Assembly: GCA_947427285.1 (NCBI GenBank)
Contig: CANEHE010000008.1
Coordinates: forward strand, 18,028-82,027
Source of the DNA: an uncultured Porphyromonadaceae bacterium
Lineage (GTDB): Bacteria; Bacteroidota; Bacteroidia; Bacteroidales; Muribaculaceae
DNA length: 64,000 nucleotides
Reading direction: 5' to 3'
Positions 63,920 to 64,000 of the stretch are shown here, piece after piece. Positions within the stretch are counted from its first letter, which is position 1; the number at the start of each line of letters is the position of its first letter. The position numbers were made by a program, and so were the translations under genes. A model generated the notes under the pieces. It ran no database searches. It saw only the letters and a list, made by a program, of their open reading frames with translations, and was not told the origin of the DNA.

Positions 63920-64000
63920 AAGAGGTTGTTTAAAAATGCTTGTTAACGCAGAGCCGGAAGATTTGTGATGGATTTATTCCTGCGGCGAAGGAACATAGTG
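63920..64000 (+). repeat. Third copy (truncated by window end) of the intergenic repeat element
   Basis: ~94% identical over 80 nt to reverse complement of 34989-35068. Confidence 0.9.

Overview
The window is an ordinary-looking Bacteroidales chromosome segment, Muribaculaceae-like by protein and promoter style. It is dense, mostly housekeeping, and about 50 genes can be named by family. Main blocks: (i) a TonB-dependent receptor fragment, an HMA/Cys-rich protein and an M48 peptidase; (ii) gyrB; (iii) a two-gene secreted operon with an unusual SusD-like protein; (iv) hpt-adk-DUF2851-glycerate kinase; (v) GT2-GT4-folA-thyA; (vi) ferredoxin-like membrane protein, UbiA prenyltransferase, YraN, manC, Na/Pi symporter, yidC, pyrG; (vii) topA-WYL; (viii) ruvB, uvrC, apt, mnmG, ybeY; (ix) a lower-GC accessory insert with an inverted repeat element, a 50-aa ORF and a Type II restriction-modification pair; (x) a complete dcw cluster from rsmH to ftsZ; (xi) RNA methyltransferase, purD, pdxB, RNase H, queG; (xii) a 2-oxoacid:ferredoxin oxidoreductase operon. 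No rRNA, tRNA, CRISPR array or transposase gene was recognised. The most interesting non-obvious signals are a perfect parS-like 16-mer next to mnmG, an intergenic repeat family (AGAGGYTGTTTAAAAAT ends) with a head-to-head divergent pair, an orphan promoter/palindrome/terminator unit (sRNA candidate) between WYL and ruvB, a SusD-like protein without a lipobox or SusC partner coupled to a T9SS-CTD-like protein, and a tandem-repeat Arg/Asp-rich tail on an RNA methyltransferase. No clear large undescribed system was found; all calls are by eye, with no database search.
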